Assembly (NCBI GenBank): GCA_013377005.1
Contig: JACABE010000002.1
Span: 75,349-124,158 of the forward strand
Direction: 5' to 3'
Length of the DNA stretch: 48,810 bases
Source: Bacteroidota bacterium
GTDB lineage: Bacteria; Bacteroidota; Bacteroidia; Bacteroidales; JACABE01
Positions 25,456 to 32,470 of this stretch are shown one piece after another (position 1 is the first letter of the stretch; each line of letters begins with the position of its first letter). The notes below the pieces were generated by a model. That model ran no database searches, was not told the origin of the DNA, and saw only the letters and a program-made list of their open reading frames with translations. Both the position numbers and the translations under genes were made by a program.

Positions 25456-25908
25456 GTGTTATTATTTATTTTATTTATTTGTCACATGGAATACGCCATA
25501 TAATATCATTAATACTTGAAATAAAATATTATACTTATGGCTATTTCATAACTCATATTATTAAAGGGCAAAAGTAGAAAATTATATTATAAGTACTAAG
25601 AACCATTTATTGTCATATTTGAAATATAGCATTAATTTTTCTAATGTATTTTTCATGAACGCGGATGACGCAGATCCCTTAGGGAAACGCTGATAAAACG
25701 GATTATTAATATATGAAAATCAAAATATTCTGAATAATTCGTAAAAATATGCGTTTACGGAACGTATCCGTTTAATCAGCGTTCTAATGTTTTTATACAT
25801 TAATTAACGAAACTAAAAATATGCGTATTTGCTATTTACTACTTATGTTTGTTTTCAAAATCAACGATAAGATTTATTAAAAATAGCTTTTGGTTTGAAA
25901 TAATTTTA
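25456..25908. other. Intergenic region with inverted-repeat element
   Basis: A non-coding, AT-rich stretch upstream of the DUF4403-like gene and of tRNA-Ala. The only marked structure is the inverted repeat at 25661-25783, listed separately. It is more G+C-rich than its surroundings. Confidence 0.5.
25661..25783. repeat. Inverted-repeat element (possible miniature repeat)
   Basis: AACGCTGATAAAACGGAT (25686-25703) is the reverse complement of ATCCGTTTAATCAGCGTT (25766-25783) with one mismatch, separated by 62 bases. The left edge carries GCGGATGACGCAGAT and a small palindrome TCCCTTAGGGA (25675-25685). The words gcggat and cgctgat stand out from the AT-rich background and resemble dispersed intergenic repeats of Bacteroidota. 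No transposase is nearby. Confidence 0.6.
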
Positions 25909-25916
25909 TACATTTG
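25909..25916 (+). promoter_or_regulatory. Possible -7 element for tRNA-Ala
   Basis: TACATTTG fits TAnnTTTG and ends 12 bases before the tRNA. A TTG at 25890-25892 is 16 rather than 19 bases upstream, so the promoter is only partly consensus. Confidence 0.45.
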
Positions 25917-25928
25917 CATCCTATTATC

Positions 25929-26002
25929 GGGGCGTTAGCTCAGTTGGCTAGAGTGTCAGACTGGCAGTCTGAAGGTCATGGGTTCGACTCCCATACGCTC
26001 CA
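25929..26002 (+). tRNA. tRNA-Ala (anticodon GGC)
   Basis: Seventy-four bases fold as a full cloverleaf. The acceptor GGGGCGT pairs with ACGCTCC and includes the G3:U70 pair that marks alanine tRNAs. The D arm is GCTC/GAGT. The anticodon stem TCAGA/TCTGA encloses CTGGCAG, with GGC at 25963-25965. The T arm is ATGGG-TTCGACT-CCCAT and the discriminator base is A. CCA is not encoded. Confidence 0.96.
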
Positions 26003-26003
26003 C

Positions 26004-26043
26004 AAAAAAGTCCTGCACGTTTATTCATTGCAGGACTTTTTTT
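26004..26043 (+). terminator. Intrinsic terminator after tRNA-Ala
   Basis: The stem AAAAGTCCTGCA / TGCAGGACTTTT has an 11-base loop and is flanked by an A-run on the left and a T-run on the right. It can work in both directions, so it may also end the minus-strand lipoprotein gene starting at 26538. Confidence 0.85.
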
Positions 26044-26097
26044 ATCTCCATTTTTACACTCCAAAACGGATTTTAGCTAACCATTTTCTAACATTAA

Positions 26098-26538
26098 TTA
26101 GTTTTTGTAAAGTATTTCGTTTTCATTTTTTAAACCTGTAAGATTTAAATTTGAATCAAACATAAAATAAATATTCTTAGCAGTAAAACTTGTATCAATT
26201 GATTTTAGATAACTTAATTGCATCCAATAACCTTTTAAATATGGTTTAAAGTTTGCTTTATTTATTTCAACAATTTTACTTAAACTGTCATATTTTGCTT
26301 TATTTTCATCAGTTACAACTACAATATTATCCATTATCTTTTCAGCTTCTTTTGTTTTATCATAAGTTACTGAATCCGCTACTAAATTGCCAAACTTTTC
26401 AAATTTCAAATCCTTAAACATTTCATTATCTTTCATAAATTCTTTTGCAATTTTTTCAGCCTTTTGTTGTTTTGTTTGCTCTTTGCAAGAAAATAGAGAA
26501 ACAGTTAATAAAAGCAATATAATATTTTTCATCTTCAT
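26098..26538 (-). CDS. Small hypothetical lipoprotein
   Basis: 146 residues with a lipoprotein signal: a hydrophobic run ending in LFSC, cysteine at residue 18. After it comes a charged, Lys/Glu-rich region. I do not recognise the family and see no catalytic motif. Met3 is an equally good start. A TATCTTTG box on the minus strand (26563-26570) could be its -7 element. It stands as a single gene between tRNA-Ala and the rnc terminator. Confidence 0.7.
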   Translation of the reverse strand: MKMKNIILLLLTVSLFSCKEQTKQQKAEKIAKEFMKDNEMFKDLKFEKFGNLVADSVTYDKTKEAEKIMDNIVVVTDENKAKYDSLSKIVEINKANFKPYLKGYWMQLSYLKSIDTSFTAKNIYFMFDSNLNLTGLKNENEILYKN

Positions 26539-26748
26539 ATTTTTTATTGATTAATAATCACACAAAGATATATTAATAAAATGTTCGGATAAGTTTTAAT
26601 TGATATTAATTTTAGGTGTTCATGTCATCTTCATATAATTCAATAAAACTATCTTTGTTTCTGAATTTCCAGAATTAATATTTTGAAGTTTCGTTACTAC
26701 ATAATTAATTAACATTCTACTTTGATATATTCCATATACTCCAATAAT

Positions 26749-26779
26749 AAAAAAAGCCCCACAATATGCAGAGCTTTAA
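26749..26779 (-). terminator. Terminator of the acpP-fabF-rnc operon
   Basis: On the minus strand the stem AAAGCTC / GGGCTTT (one G-U pair), with a loop of about 10-11 bases, is followed by a run of eight T. It lies about 20 bases after the rnc stop. Confidence 0.8.
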
Positions 26780-26800
26780 AATATATTATTTAGCACAATC

Positions 26801-27544
26801 TCAAATAGCCATTTTATTTTCTTCTGTTGTAGAAAGTATCATATAAGCTTTTTCGGCCGCTAATTGTTCAGCCGCTTTAATTGAATAATCCTGCCCACAA
26901 GCAATAGGTTCGCCATCAATAGTGAGTTCAACCTTATATTGCTTCATATAGCCATTCCCAATCACATCTACTACGTTAAATCCGGCAGTTTTCTTTTCTC
27001 TTTGTGTCCAGTCAATCAGTTTGCTTTTAAAGTTCCATTGCTTATGCTCCATTTCGTCAATATCAAGATGCACCTGAATAATACGATTGACAATAACACG
27101 ATGTGTAAAATTAAAACCTTTATCTAAATAAATAGCGCCAATCAATGCTTCAAAAGTATCACCTTCGATAGAACGGTAAAGATTATTCGACTCATTATCA
27201 CGCTGAATTAAATGATTAAGTCCCATTTTTTTTGAAAGCTTATTTAAGTTGGCACGACTAACAATCTTCGAACGCAGTTCAGTTAAAAAACCTTCATCGT
27301 TGAAAGGATATTTTTTAAAAAGATAATCAGCAACCACAGTACTTAGTATAGTATCGCCCAAATATTCAAGCCTTTCATTGCTTATTTTAACCCCTTTTCG
27401 GGTTTCCTGAGAAGCAGATTTATGTAAAAAAGCTAGCTTATAAACAAAAATATTCCCGGGATAAAACCCGAGAATATTCTTTATTGATTGGTACAATTGC
27501 TTGTCCGCAGAAAAATATGCTTTAAATATCGGTAAAAATGTCAA
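26801..27544 (-). CDS. rnc: Ribonuclease III
   Basis: Cleaves double-stranded RNA in rRNA maturation and mRNA turnover. The signature NERLEYLGDTILS is at residues 56-68, with catalytic Asp64 by homology. GDTFEALIGAIYLDKG carries the second catalytic acid, Glu132. A C-terminal double-stranded RNA-binding domain follows (~175-240, ending with an AAEQLAAEKAY helix). 247 residues is normal for Bacteroidota. The only available start is TTG. Upstream in the same frame are just two codons and then the fabF stop codon, so initiation is probably coupled to fabF termination. Third gene of the acpP-fabF-rnc operon. Confidence 0.93.
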   Translation of the reverse strand: MTFLPIFKAYFSADKQLYQSIKNILGFYPGNIFVYKLAFLHKSASQETRKGVKISNERLEYLGDTILSTVVADYLFKKYPFNDEGFLTELRSKIVSRANLNKLSKKMGLNHLIQRDNESNNLYRSIEGDTFEALIGAIYLDKGFNFTHRVIVNRIIQVHLDIDEMEHKQWNFKSKLIDWTQREKKTAGFNVVDVIGNGYMKQYKVELTIDGEPIACGQDYSIKAAEQLAAEKAYMILSTTEENKMAI

Positions 27545-27550
27545 AACTTT

Positions 27551-28804
27551 TTAGCGATTGAATTTTTTAAAGATAAGAGATGCATTATGACCACCAAAAC
27601 CAAAAGCATTGCTTAAAGCAACATTTACCGTACGTTTAACAGCTTTGTTAAAAGTAAAGTTTAGTTTTGAATCAATTTCAGGATCATCAGTAAAATGGTT
27701 GATAGTTGGAGGAATAATATCATTTTTAACAGCCAAAACAGAAGCAATAGCTTCGGCAGCACCAGCAGCACCTAATAAGTGCCCGGTCATTGATTTGGTT
27801 GAATTAATATTAATCTTATAAGCATGTTCGCCGAAAAGTCTGGCAATAGCTAATGGTTCAACGATATCACCTAAAGGAGTAGATGTTCCGTGAGTATTAA
27901 TGTGATCAACATCTTCTGTTTTTAAACCAGCATCTTCCAATGCAGTTTTCATTGACATATAAGCTCCGCGACCTTCAGGATGAGGAGCCGTCATGTGATA
28001 AGCATCAGCAGAAAGACCTGCACCAGCTACTTCACAATAAATTTTTGCACCTCTTGCGATAGCATGTTCCATTTCTTCAAAAATGAGAGCAGCGCCACCT
28101 TCACCTAATACAAAACCATCACGATCCTTATCATAAGGACGTGAAGCTGTTTTAGGATCATCATTGCGGGTTGATAAAGCTTGCATAGCATTAAAGCCAC
28201 CAACACCAGCTTGTGAACAAGAAGCCTCTGAACCACCACAAACAAACAAATCAGCTTTACCCAAACGGATATAATTAAATGCATCTGCTAAAGCATTAGC
28301 AGAAGATGCACAAGCCGAAACGGTTGAAAAGTTTGGTCCTCTAAAACCATGAATAATAGAAATATGACCTCCGGCAATATCGGCAATCATTTTAGGAATG
28401 AAAAATGGATTGAACCTTGGGGTTCCGTCACCTTTTGCAAAGTCAGAAACTTCGTTATAAAAAGTGCTTAATCCACCTATTCCCGATGCCCAAATAACAC
28501 CAGCACGGTCAAGATCAATTTTCTCAATGTCTATTCCTGAATCTTTAATCGCTTCATTAGATGCAACGATTCCATATTGCGCATATAAATCAAACTTTCG
28601 AGCTTCTTTTCTGTCAAAAAAATTACTTGCATCAAAATTTTTAACTTCACAAGCAAATTGTGTCTTAAATTTTGAAGCATCGAAATGAGTGATAAAATTA
28701 GCACCACTTATTCCATTAAGCAATGCATCCCAATATTCTGGGACGGTATTACCTAATGGAGTAAGCGATCCAAGACCTGTTACAACAACTCTTTTTAACT
28801 CCAT
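27551..28804 (-). CDS. fabF: 3-oxoacyl-[acyl-carrier-protein] synthase II
   Basis: Elongates acyl-ACP with malonyl-ACP in type II fatty-acid synthesis. The catalytic triad is visible: Cys165 in TVSACASSAN, His305 in NTHGTSTPLGD and His342 in SMTGHLLGAAGAAEA. The length of 417 residues matches the family. It starts 13 bp after acpP and ends 6 bp before the rnc start, so the three genes form an operon. acpP supplies its carrier-protein partner. Confidence 0.96.
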   Translation of the reverse strand: MELKRVVVTGLGSLTPLGNTVPEYWDALLNGISGANFITHFDASKFKTQFACEVKNFDASNFFDRKEARKFDLYAQYGIVASNEAIKDSGIDIEKIDLDRAGVIWASGIGGLSTFYNEVSDFAKGDGTPRFNPFFIPKMIADIAGGHISIIHGFRGPNFSTVSACASSANALADAFNYIRLGKADLFVCGGSEASCSQAGVGGFNAMQALSTRNDDPKTASRPYDKDRDGFVLGEGGAALIFEEMEHAIARGAKIYCEVAGAGLSADAYHMTAPHPEGRGAYMSMKTALEDAGLKTEDVDHINTHGTSTPLGDIVEPLAIARLFGEHAYKININSTKSMTGHLLGAAGAAEAIASVLAVKNDIIPPTINHFTDDPEIDSKLNFTFNKAVKRTVNVALSNAFGFGGHNASLIFKKFNR

Positions 28805-28817
28805 CTAAAAATGAAAT

Positions 28818-29054
28818 TTATTTAGTATTGTTTTCTATGTATGCAATAGCATCACCAACAGTATTGATTTTTTCAGCTTGATCATCAGGAATTGCAATAT
28901 TAAATTCTTTTTCTAATTCCATGATTAGTTCAACTGTGTCAAGTGAATCAGCACCTAAATCATTTGTGAAACTTGCTTCAGGTGTAACTTCGTTTTCGTC
29001 AACGCCAAGCTTATCAATGATGATAGCTTTTACTTTTGTTGAAATTTCAGACAT
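28818..29054 (-). CDS. acpP: Acyl carrier protein
   Basis: A 78-residue acidic carrier protein. The phosphopantetheine site is Ser37 in [11 protein letters not shown]. It carries growing acyl chains for FabF and the other fatty-acid synthesis enzymes, and probably supplies acyl groups for lipid assembly. First gene of the operon with fabF and rnc. A weak promoter-like TACTTTG lies about 30 bases upstream on the minus strand (around 29084-29090). Confidence 0.96.
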   Translation of the reverse strand: MSEISTKVKAIIIDKLGVDENEVTPEASFTNDLGADSLDTVELIMELEKEFNIAIPDDQAEKINTVGDAIAYIENNTK

Positions 29055-29206
29055 TTTTTTCTATTTTAAATTAAACGTGAGTGCAAAGTAACGAATTTAT
29101 TGAACGACAACCAAAAAAAATGACGTTTTTTTACTAACAAATAATGTTAATTATTTATACAATAATTATTTATATAATCAATAGCTTGATTTTACTTATA
29201 AGTATT

Positions 29207-29236
29207 TTGCCGTTTTAATAAATAAAGCTATCTTTG
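29207..29236 (+). promoter_or_regulatory. Bacteroidota sigma-A-type promoter of the zinc-ribbon gene
   Basis: TTG (29207-29209), exactly 19 bases, then TATCTTTG (29229-29236). This is a full match to TTG-N19-TAnnTTTG, 29 bases before the start codon. Confidence 0.8.
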
Positions 29237-29265
29237 TAGTTTATTCATATTAGTTAAAAGTTGTC

Positions 29266-29526
29266 ATGGAAAAGAAAAACAAATTTTGTCAAAGTTGTGG
29301 GATGCCTATGAAAAAAGATCCAAAAGAAGGCGGAACGAACAAAGATGGAAGCATTAACTTAAAATATTGCAGCTATTGTTTTGAAAAAGGAAGTTTCACC
29401 CAACCTAACATAAAGGCACAAGAAATGCAGATATTTGTGAAAGAAAAAATGAAAGAAATGGGTTTTCCAGGCTTTTTAGCTGGATTCTTTGCCAAAGGAA
29501 TTCCTAAACTAGAACGATGGAGATAG
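29266..29526 (+). CDS. Small putative zinc-ribbon protein
   Basis: 86 residues. The pair CQSCGMP (Cys8, Cys11) with the later pair CSYC (near residues 45-48) forms a four-cysteine zinc-ribbon pattern. The C-terminal half is helical (KEKMKEMGFPGF). Similar small proteins are found widely and annotated only as putative zinc ribbon. Partners and function are unknown. It has its own consensus promoter and is followed 107 bp later by purN. Confidence 0.8.
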   Translation: MEKKNKFCQSCGMPMKKDPKEGGTNKDGSINLKYCSYCFEKGSFTQPNIKAQEMQIFVKEKMKEMGFPGFLAGFFAKGIPKLERWR

Positions 29527-29633
29527 TTATTAAACAGCTTTTAACATAATGCAAATTGAGACAATTAGTTAGCGAAAAAAAGAACACTTACAAATCTCTT
29601 TGGACTTTTATACTTTAAAACCATATAAACGTT

Positions 29634-30203
29634 ATGAGCATTAACATTGCGATACTGGCTTCAGGTAACGGAAGCAATGCACAACACATTATTGAATATT
29701 TTTCTAAAAATAAAAAAATTCAGTTTCCTCTTATTGTTACCAATAAAGAAGATGCTTACGTAAGAGAAAGAATAAAAAACCTAGGGCTAAATTCAATATA
29801 CTTATCTAAAAATGAAATTACAAAAACTAATACTTTACTAAACTTATTAAAAAAAAACAAAATTGATTGGATAGTTTTAGCAGGTTTCTTATTATTGATT
29901 CCTTCAAATATTATTCAAGCTTACACTAACAAAATTATAAATATACATCCTGCATTATTGCCTGATTATGGGGGAAAAGGTATGTATGGAATGCGGGTTC
30001 ATGAAGCAGTGATAGATAATAAAGATAAAGAAAGCGGTATTACCATTCATCATGTAAACGAAAAATACGACGAGGGTAATATTATTTTTCAATCAAAGTG
30101 TGAAATTAACAAAAATGAAACGCCAGAGACATTAGCAGTCAAAATCCACAGACTTGAATATGAATACTTCCCTAAAGTACTTGAAGAATTAATTTGCAAA
30201 TAA
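29634..30203 (+). CDS. purN: Phosphoribosylglycinamide formyltransferase
   Basis: Transfers a formyl group from 10-formyl-tetrahydrofolate to GAR, the third step of de novo purine synthesis. Visible features are LASGNGSNAQ (phosphate-binding loop, residues 9-17), INIHPALLP with catalytic Asn103 and His105, and YDEG with Asp146. The length of 189 residues is usual. The gene is convergent with the THUMP methyltransferase gene, with one base between the two stop codons. Confidence 0.94.
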   Translation: MSINIAILASGNGSNAQHIIEYFSKNKKIQFPLIVTNKEDAYVRERIKNLGLNSIYLSKNEITKTNTLLNLLKKNKIDWIVLAGFLLLIPSNIIQAYTNKIINIHPALLPDYGGKGMYGMRVHEAVIDNKDKESGITIHHVNEKYDEGNIIFQSKCEINKNETPETLAVKIHRLEYEYFPKVLEELICK

Positions 30204-30204
30204 A

Positions 30205-31365
30205 CTAATCTTCGTTCTTATGTGTTTTTTTGCTTCCTTCGTAAATTTCGAATTTAGCCAATCGACATTCTAATGGTCCATTAAAAAGTGCAATTTTTCG
30301 GGTTGGTCTTAAACCAATAAATTTCAAGGCATTCATATCAGAACTGATAATCCAAGCATTATAGCCTTTGTAATTCTTTTTCAATCCATCTCCAATTTCC
30401 TGATACAATTTAATGATATCTTCAGGTACAATTCTCTCACCATAAGGAGGATTCATCACCATAATACCACCACCTTCAGGAGGAATTTGTTCTTCAAAAG
30501 AACAAACTTGAAAAACAATATCCTTATGCAATTTTGCAGACTTTGCATTTTCCATAGCAATTTCAATACTTTCGCGAGAAATATCTGATCCGATAATTTC
30601 ATTTTCAAATTCATATTGCTGAGATAAAGCTTCTGTTTTAACTTTCCCCCAAAGTTCACTGTCAAAATCTTTCCATTTTTCAAATCCAAAAGATTTCCTG
30701 TAATAACCCGGAGGAATATTGTTAGCAATTAATGCTGCTTCACAAACTATAGTTCCAGAACCACACATAGGGTCTATAAAATTGGATTGTTTATCCCATC
30801 CGCTTAAAAGAATTATTCCCGCAGCTAATACTTCGCTAATAGGAGCCGCTCCTGTTTTAATTCGATATCCTCTCTTGTGTAAAGAATAGCCTGAACTATC
30901 AATAGATACATTACATAAGTTTTTAAAAAGATGTATATTAACTCTTACATCAGGATTTTCTGTATCAATACTAGGGCGACGTTCAGTTAAATCTCTAAAT
31001 CTATCTACAATAGCATCTTTTGTTTTTAATGCTGCATAGTGAGAATGATTCATTACTGATGCATTTACCACAGCATCAACTGCCAATGTACCACTTGTAT
31101 TCAAATATTCTTCCCACTTTATATCATAAATTTTCTTATACAAATCTTCTTCTCTTCTAATATAAAAATTTGCAATCGGCTTTAAAATATGTAATGCAGT
31201 CCGACTCCAATAGTTTGCTTTATACATAATAGAAATATCACCTCTAAAACTAACGGCTCTATTTGCAATTTCAATTTCAGTGGCACCAATATCAGACAAT
31301 TCATTTGCAAGAATCTCTTCTAAACCTGACATGGTTTTTGCAACCATTAAAAAACTTTCTCCCAT
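30205..31365 (-). CDS. THUMP-domain class I SAM-dependent RNA methyltransferase
   Basis: Predicted to methylate guanine in 23S rRNA, like the N-terminal half of E. coli RlmL (m2G2445) and B. subtilis YpsC; the target here is inferred. The N-terminal ~160 residues fit the THUMP RNA-binding region. HKRGYR (163-168) is the family motif before the catalytic domain. DPMCGSGT (198-205) is the SAM-binding loop and MNPPYGER (304-311) holds the NPPY catalytic motif. 386 residues. It starts 1 bp after the thioesterase stop, so the two are cotranscribed. Confidence 0.88.
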   Translation of the reverse strand: MGESFLMVAKTMSGLEEILANELSDIGATEIEIANRAVSFRGDISIMYKANYWSRTALHILKPIANFYIRREEDLYKKIYDIKWEEYLNTSGTLAVDAVVNASVMNHSHYAALKTKDAIVDRFRDLTERRPSIDTENPDVRVNIHLFKNLCNVSIDSSGYSLHKRGYRIKTGAAPISEVLAAGIILLSGWDKQSNFIDPMCGSGTIVCEAALIANNIPPGYYRKSFGFEKWKDFDSELWGKVKTEALSQQYEFENEIIGSDISRESIEIAMENAKSAKLHKDIVFQVCSFEEQIPPEGGGIMVMNPPYGERIVPEDIIKLYQEIGDGLKKNYKGYNAWIISSDMNALKFIGLRPTRKIALFNGPLECRLAKFEIYEGSKKTHKNED

Positions 31366-31366
31366 A

Positions 31367-31759
31367 TCAATTAGCTTTTTTTAGTTTTTCCATAAATTTA
31401 TGAACATCAACTATAAATCTTGTATGCAAACCACTTCCAATATGGCCTATTTCGTCCCAAACATTTACTTCAAATATAAGCTTTTTCCCTTCAACTGAAA
31501 TTAGCTTTGTTTCACATTTCACTTTCATACCAGGGAGAGTGGCTTTTAAATGCTTAATATTAACCTCTGTTCCTAAAGTAATAAATCCTTCAGGTAAAAA
31601 TGACTGAACACTTTGCTGGGCAGTGCTTTCCATCAAACCTATCATTGCTGGTGTAGCAAACACCTCTATCAAACCGAAGCCATATCGAGCTGCAGTATCT
31701 AAAGATTTCACAATAATTTCTTTACTTCCAATAATTCCAACTATAAGATTTATTTTCAT
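31367..31759 (-). CDS. Thioesterase family protein (hotdog fold)
   Basis: 130 residues. The pattern FATPAMIGLME, then GTEVNIKHLKAT and FEVNVWDEIGHIGSG, fits the small hotdog thioesterases related to fluoroacetyl-CoA thioesterase FlK. Those hydrolyse acyl-CoA thioesters; the substrate here is unknown. I chose the ATG at 31759 over an in-frame TTG at 31780, because a TAAATTTG -7 box at 31788-31795 would leave the TTG almost without a leader. It is upstream of, and probably cotranscribed with, the RNA methyltransferase gene. Confidence 0.8.
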   Translation of the reverse strand: MKINLIVGIIGSKEIIVKSLDTAARYGFGLIEVFATPAMIGLMESTAQQSVQSFLPEGFITLGTEVNIKHLKATLPGMKVKCETKLISVEGKKLIFEVNVWDEIGHIGSGLHTRFIVDVHKFMEKLKKAN

Positions 31760-31787
31760 CGTATTATATATATTTTGCAATTTTTCA

Positions 31788-31795
31788 CAAATTTA
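31788..31795 (-). promoter_or_regulatory. Possible -7 element of the thioesterase-methyltransferase pair
   Basis: The minus strand reads TAAATTTG, a TAnnTTTG match; no clear TTG lies 19 bases upstream. Its position supports the downstream ATG as the thioesterase start. Confidence 0.45.
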
Positions 31796-31870
31796 CATTT
31801 TTATCATAAGTAAATCTAAAAAGTAAAAGAAAAACTAATTCTTTGAAAAAATGTAAGAAAACTCCAAAAA

Positions 31871-31902
31871 TAAAAAAGCTCTTATAAATAAGAGCTTTTT
31901 AA
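31871..31902 (-). terminator. Bidirectional intrinsic terminator
   Basis: The perfect 12-bp stem AAAAAGCTCTTA / TAAGAGCTTTTT has a 4-base loop and A/T runs on both sides. It ends the cysteine-rich gene on the minus strand. Confidence 0.88.
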
Positions 31903-31935
31903 AATGAATTTTGAAAAATGAATATTTTTCAGTAT

Positions 31936-32259
31936 TTATTTTTTTGCACCAGTGCAAGATTTTTGACATCCAGCTTTACTTGCATCACATTTTGCATCTT
32001 TTTTTGCGTCACCTTTGCAAGACTTAGCATCACCTTTACAAGATTTTGCGTCACCTTTGCAAGATTTAGCATCACCTTTGCAACATTTAGCATCTGCTTT
32101 CTTATCACCTGCACAACATTTATGTGCTCCATCTTTTGTGGCTTTCTCAGTTACAGTAACTGCAGATTTAGTTTTGTCTTGCTTAACACTATTAGCATTC
32201 GTTGTAGATACAAATAGAACGAAAGTCATTAAAGAAATTACTACAATTAATTTTTTCAT
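31936..32259 (-). CDS. Exported cysteine-rich repeat protein (possible metal-binding)
   Basis: 107 residues. A hydrophobic signal peptide (residues 4-20) probably ends near NANS. The mature part is Lys-rich and has ten cysteines (48, 49, 59, 60, 67, 74, 81, 91, 98, 102). Residues 60-86 are four heptads of the type CKGDAKS/K. The pattern suggests metal or thiol chemistry outside the cytoplasm, like a metallothionein-style protein, but this is inference. It is transcribed divergently from a two-component system whose sensor has six cysteines. A TATATTTG box on the minus strand (32286-32293) is a likely -7 element. Confidence 0.8.
   Translation of the reverse strand: MKKLIVVISLMTFVLFVSTTNANSVKQDKTKSAVTVTEKATKDGAHKCCAGDKKADAKCCKGDAKSCKGDAKSCKGDAKSCKGDAKKDAKCDASKAGCQKSCTGAKK
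32009..32092 (-). repeat. 21-bp tandem repeat, four units, in the cysteine-rich gene
   Basis: Four consecutive 21-bp units (32009-32029, 32030-32050, 32051-32071, 32072-32092), each beginning tcacctttgcaa or tcacctttacaa on the plus strand, with 1-5 differences between units. They encode the CKGDAKS heptads, so unit gain or loss would keep the frame. Confidence 0.9.
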
Positions 32260-32285
32260 TTTTTACAATTTTAATTATTATTAGA

Positions 32286-32293
32286 CAAATATA
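32286..32293 (-). promoter_or_regulatory. Possible -7 element of the cysteine-rich gene
   Basis: The minus strand reads TATATTTG, 27 bases upstream of the start codon. The -33 region is not a good match. Confidence 0.5.
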
Positions 32294-32470
32294 CTTATTT
32301 TTCGAGTATTATAATTGTTATTTACAAGTTAATGATGTTAGATTATGGTTAAAATTTTAATTTATTAACAAAATATCCTTATTTTTGAAAGAAAATTTTT
32401 ACTACAATCTAAAACTTTGCAAAGTTACTATTTTTTTTGATTAATACTGAATATCTAATTAAAAAAATAA

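Noticed and set aside
25914-26141. 75-codon ORF over the tRNA
   Set aside because: It runs straight through tRNA-Ala and its terminator; an accidental frame.
30456-30728. 90-codon minus-strand ORF within the methyltransferase gene
   Set aside because: Out-of-frame shadow of a gene with clear SAM and NPPY motifs.
31918-32284. Other open frames over the cysteine-rich gene, on both strands
   Set aside because: The 21-bp repeat keeps several frames open. Only the 107-residue frame has a signal peptide and a stop placed just before a terminator.
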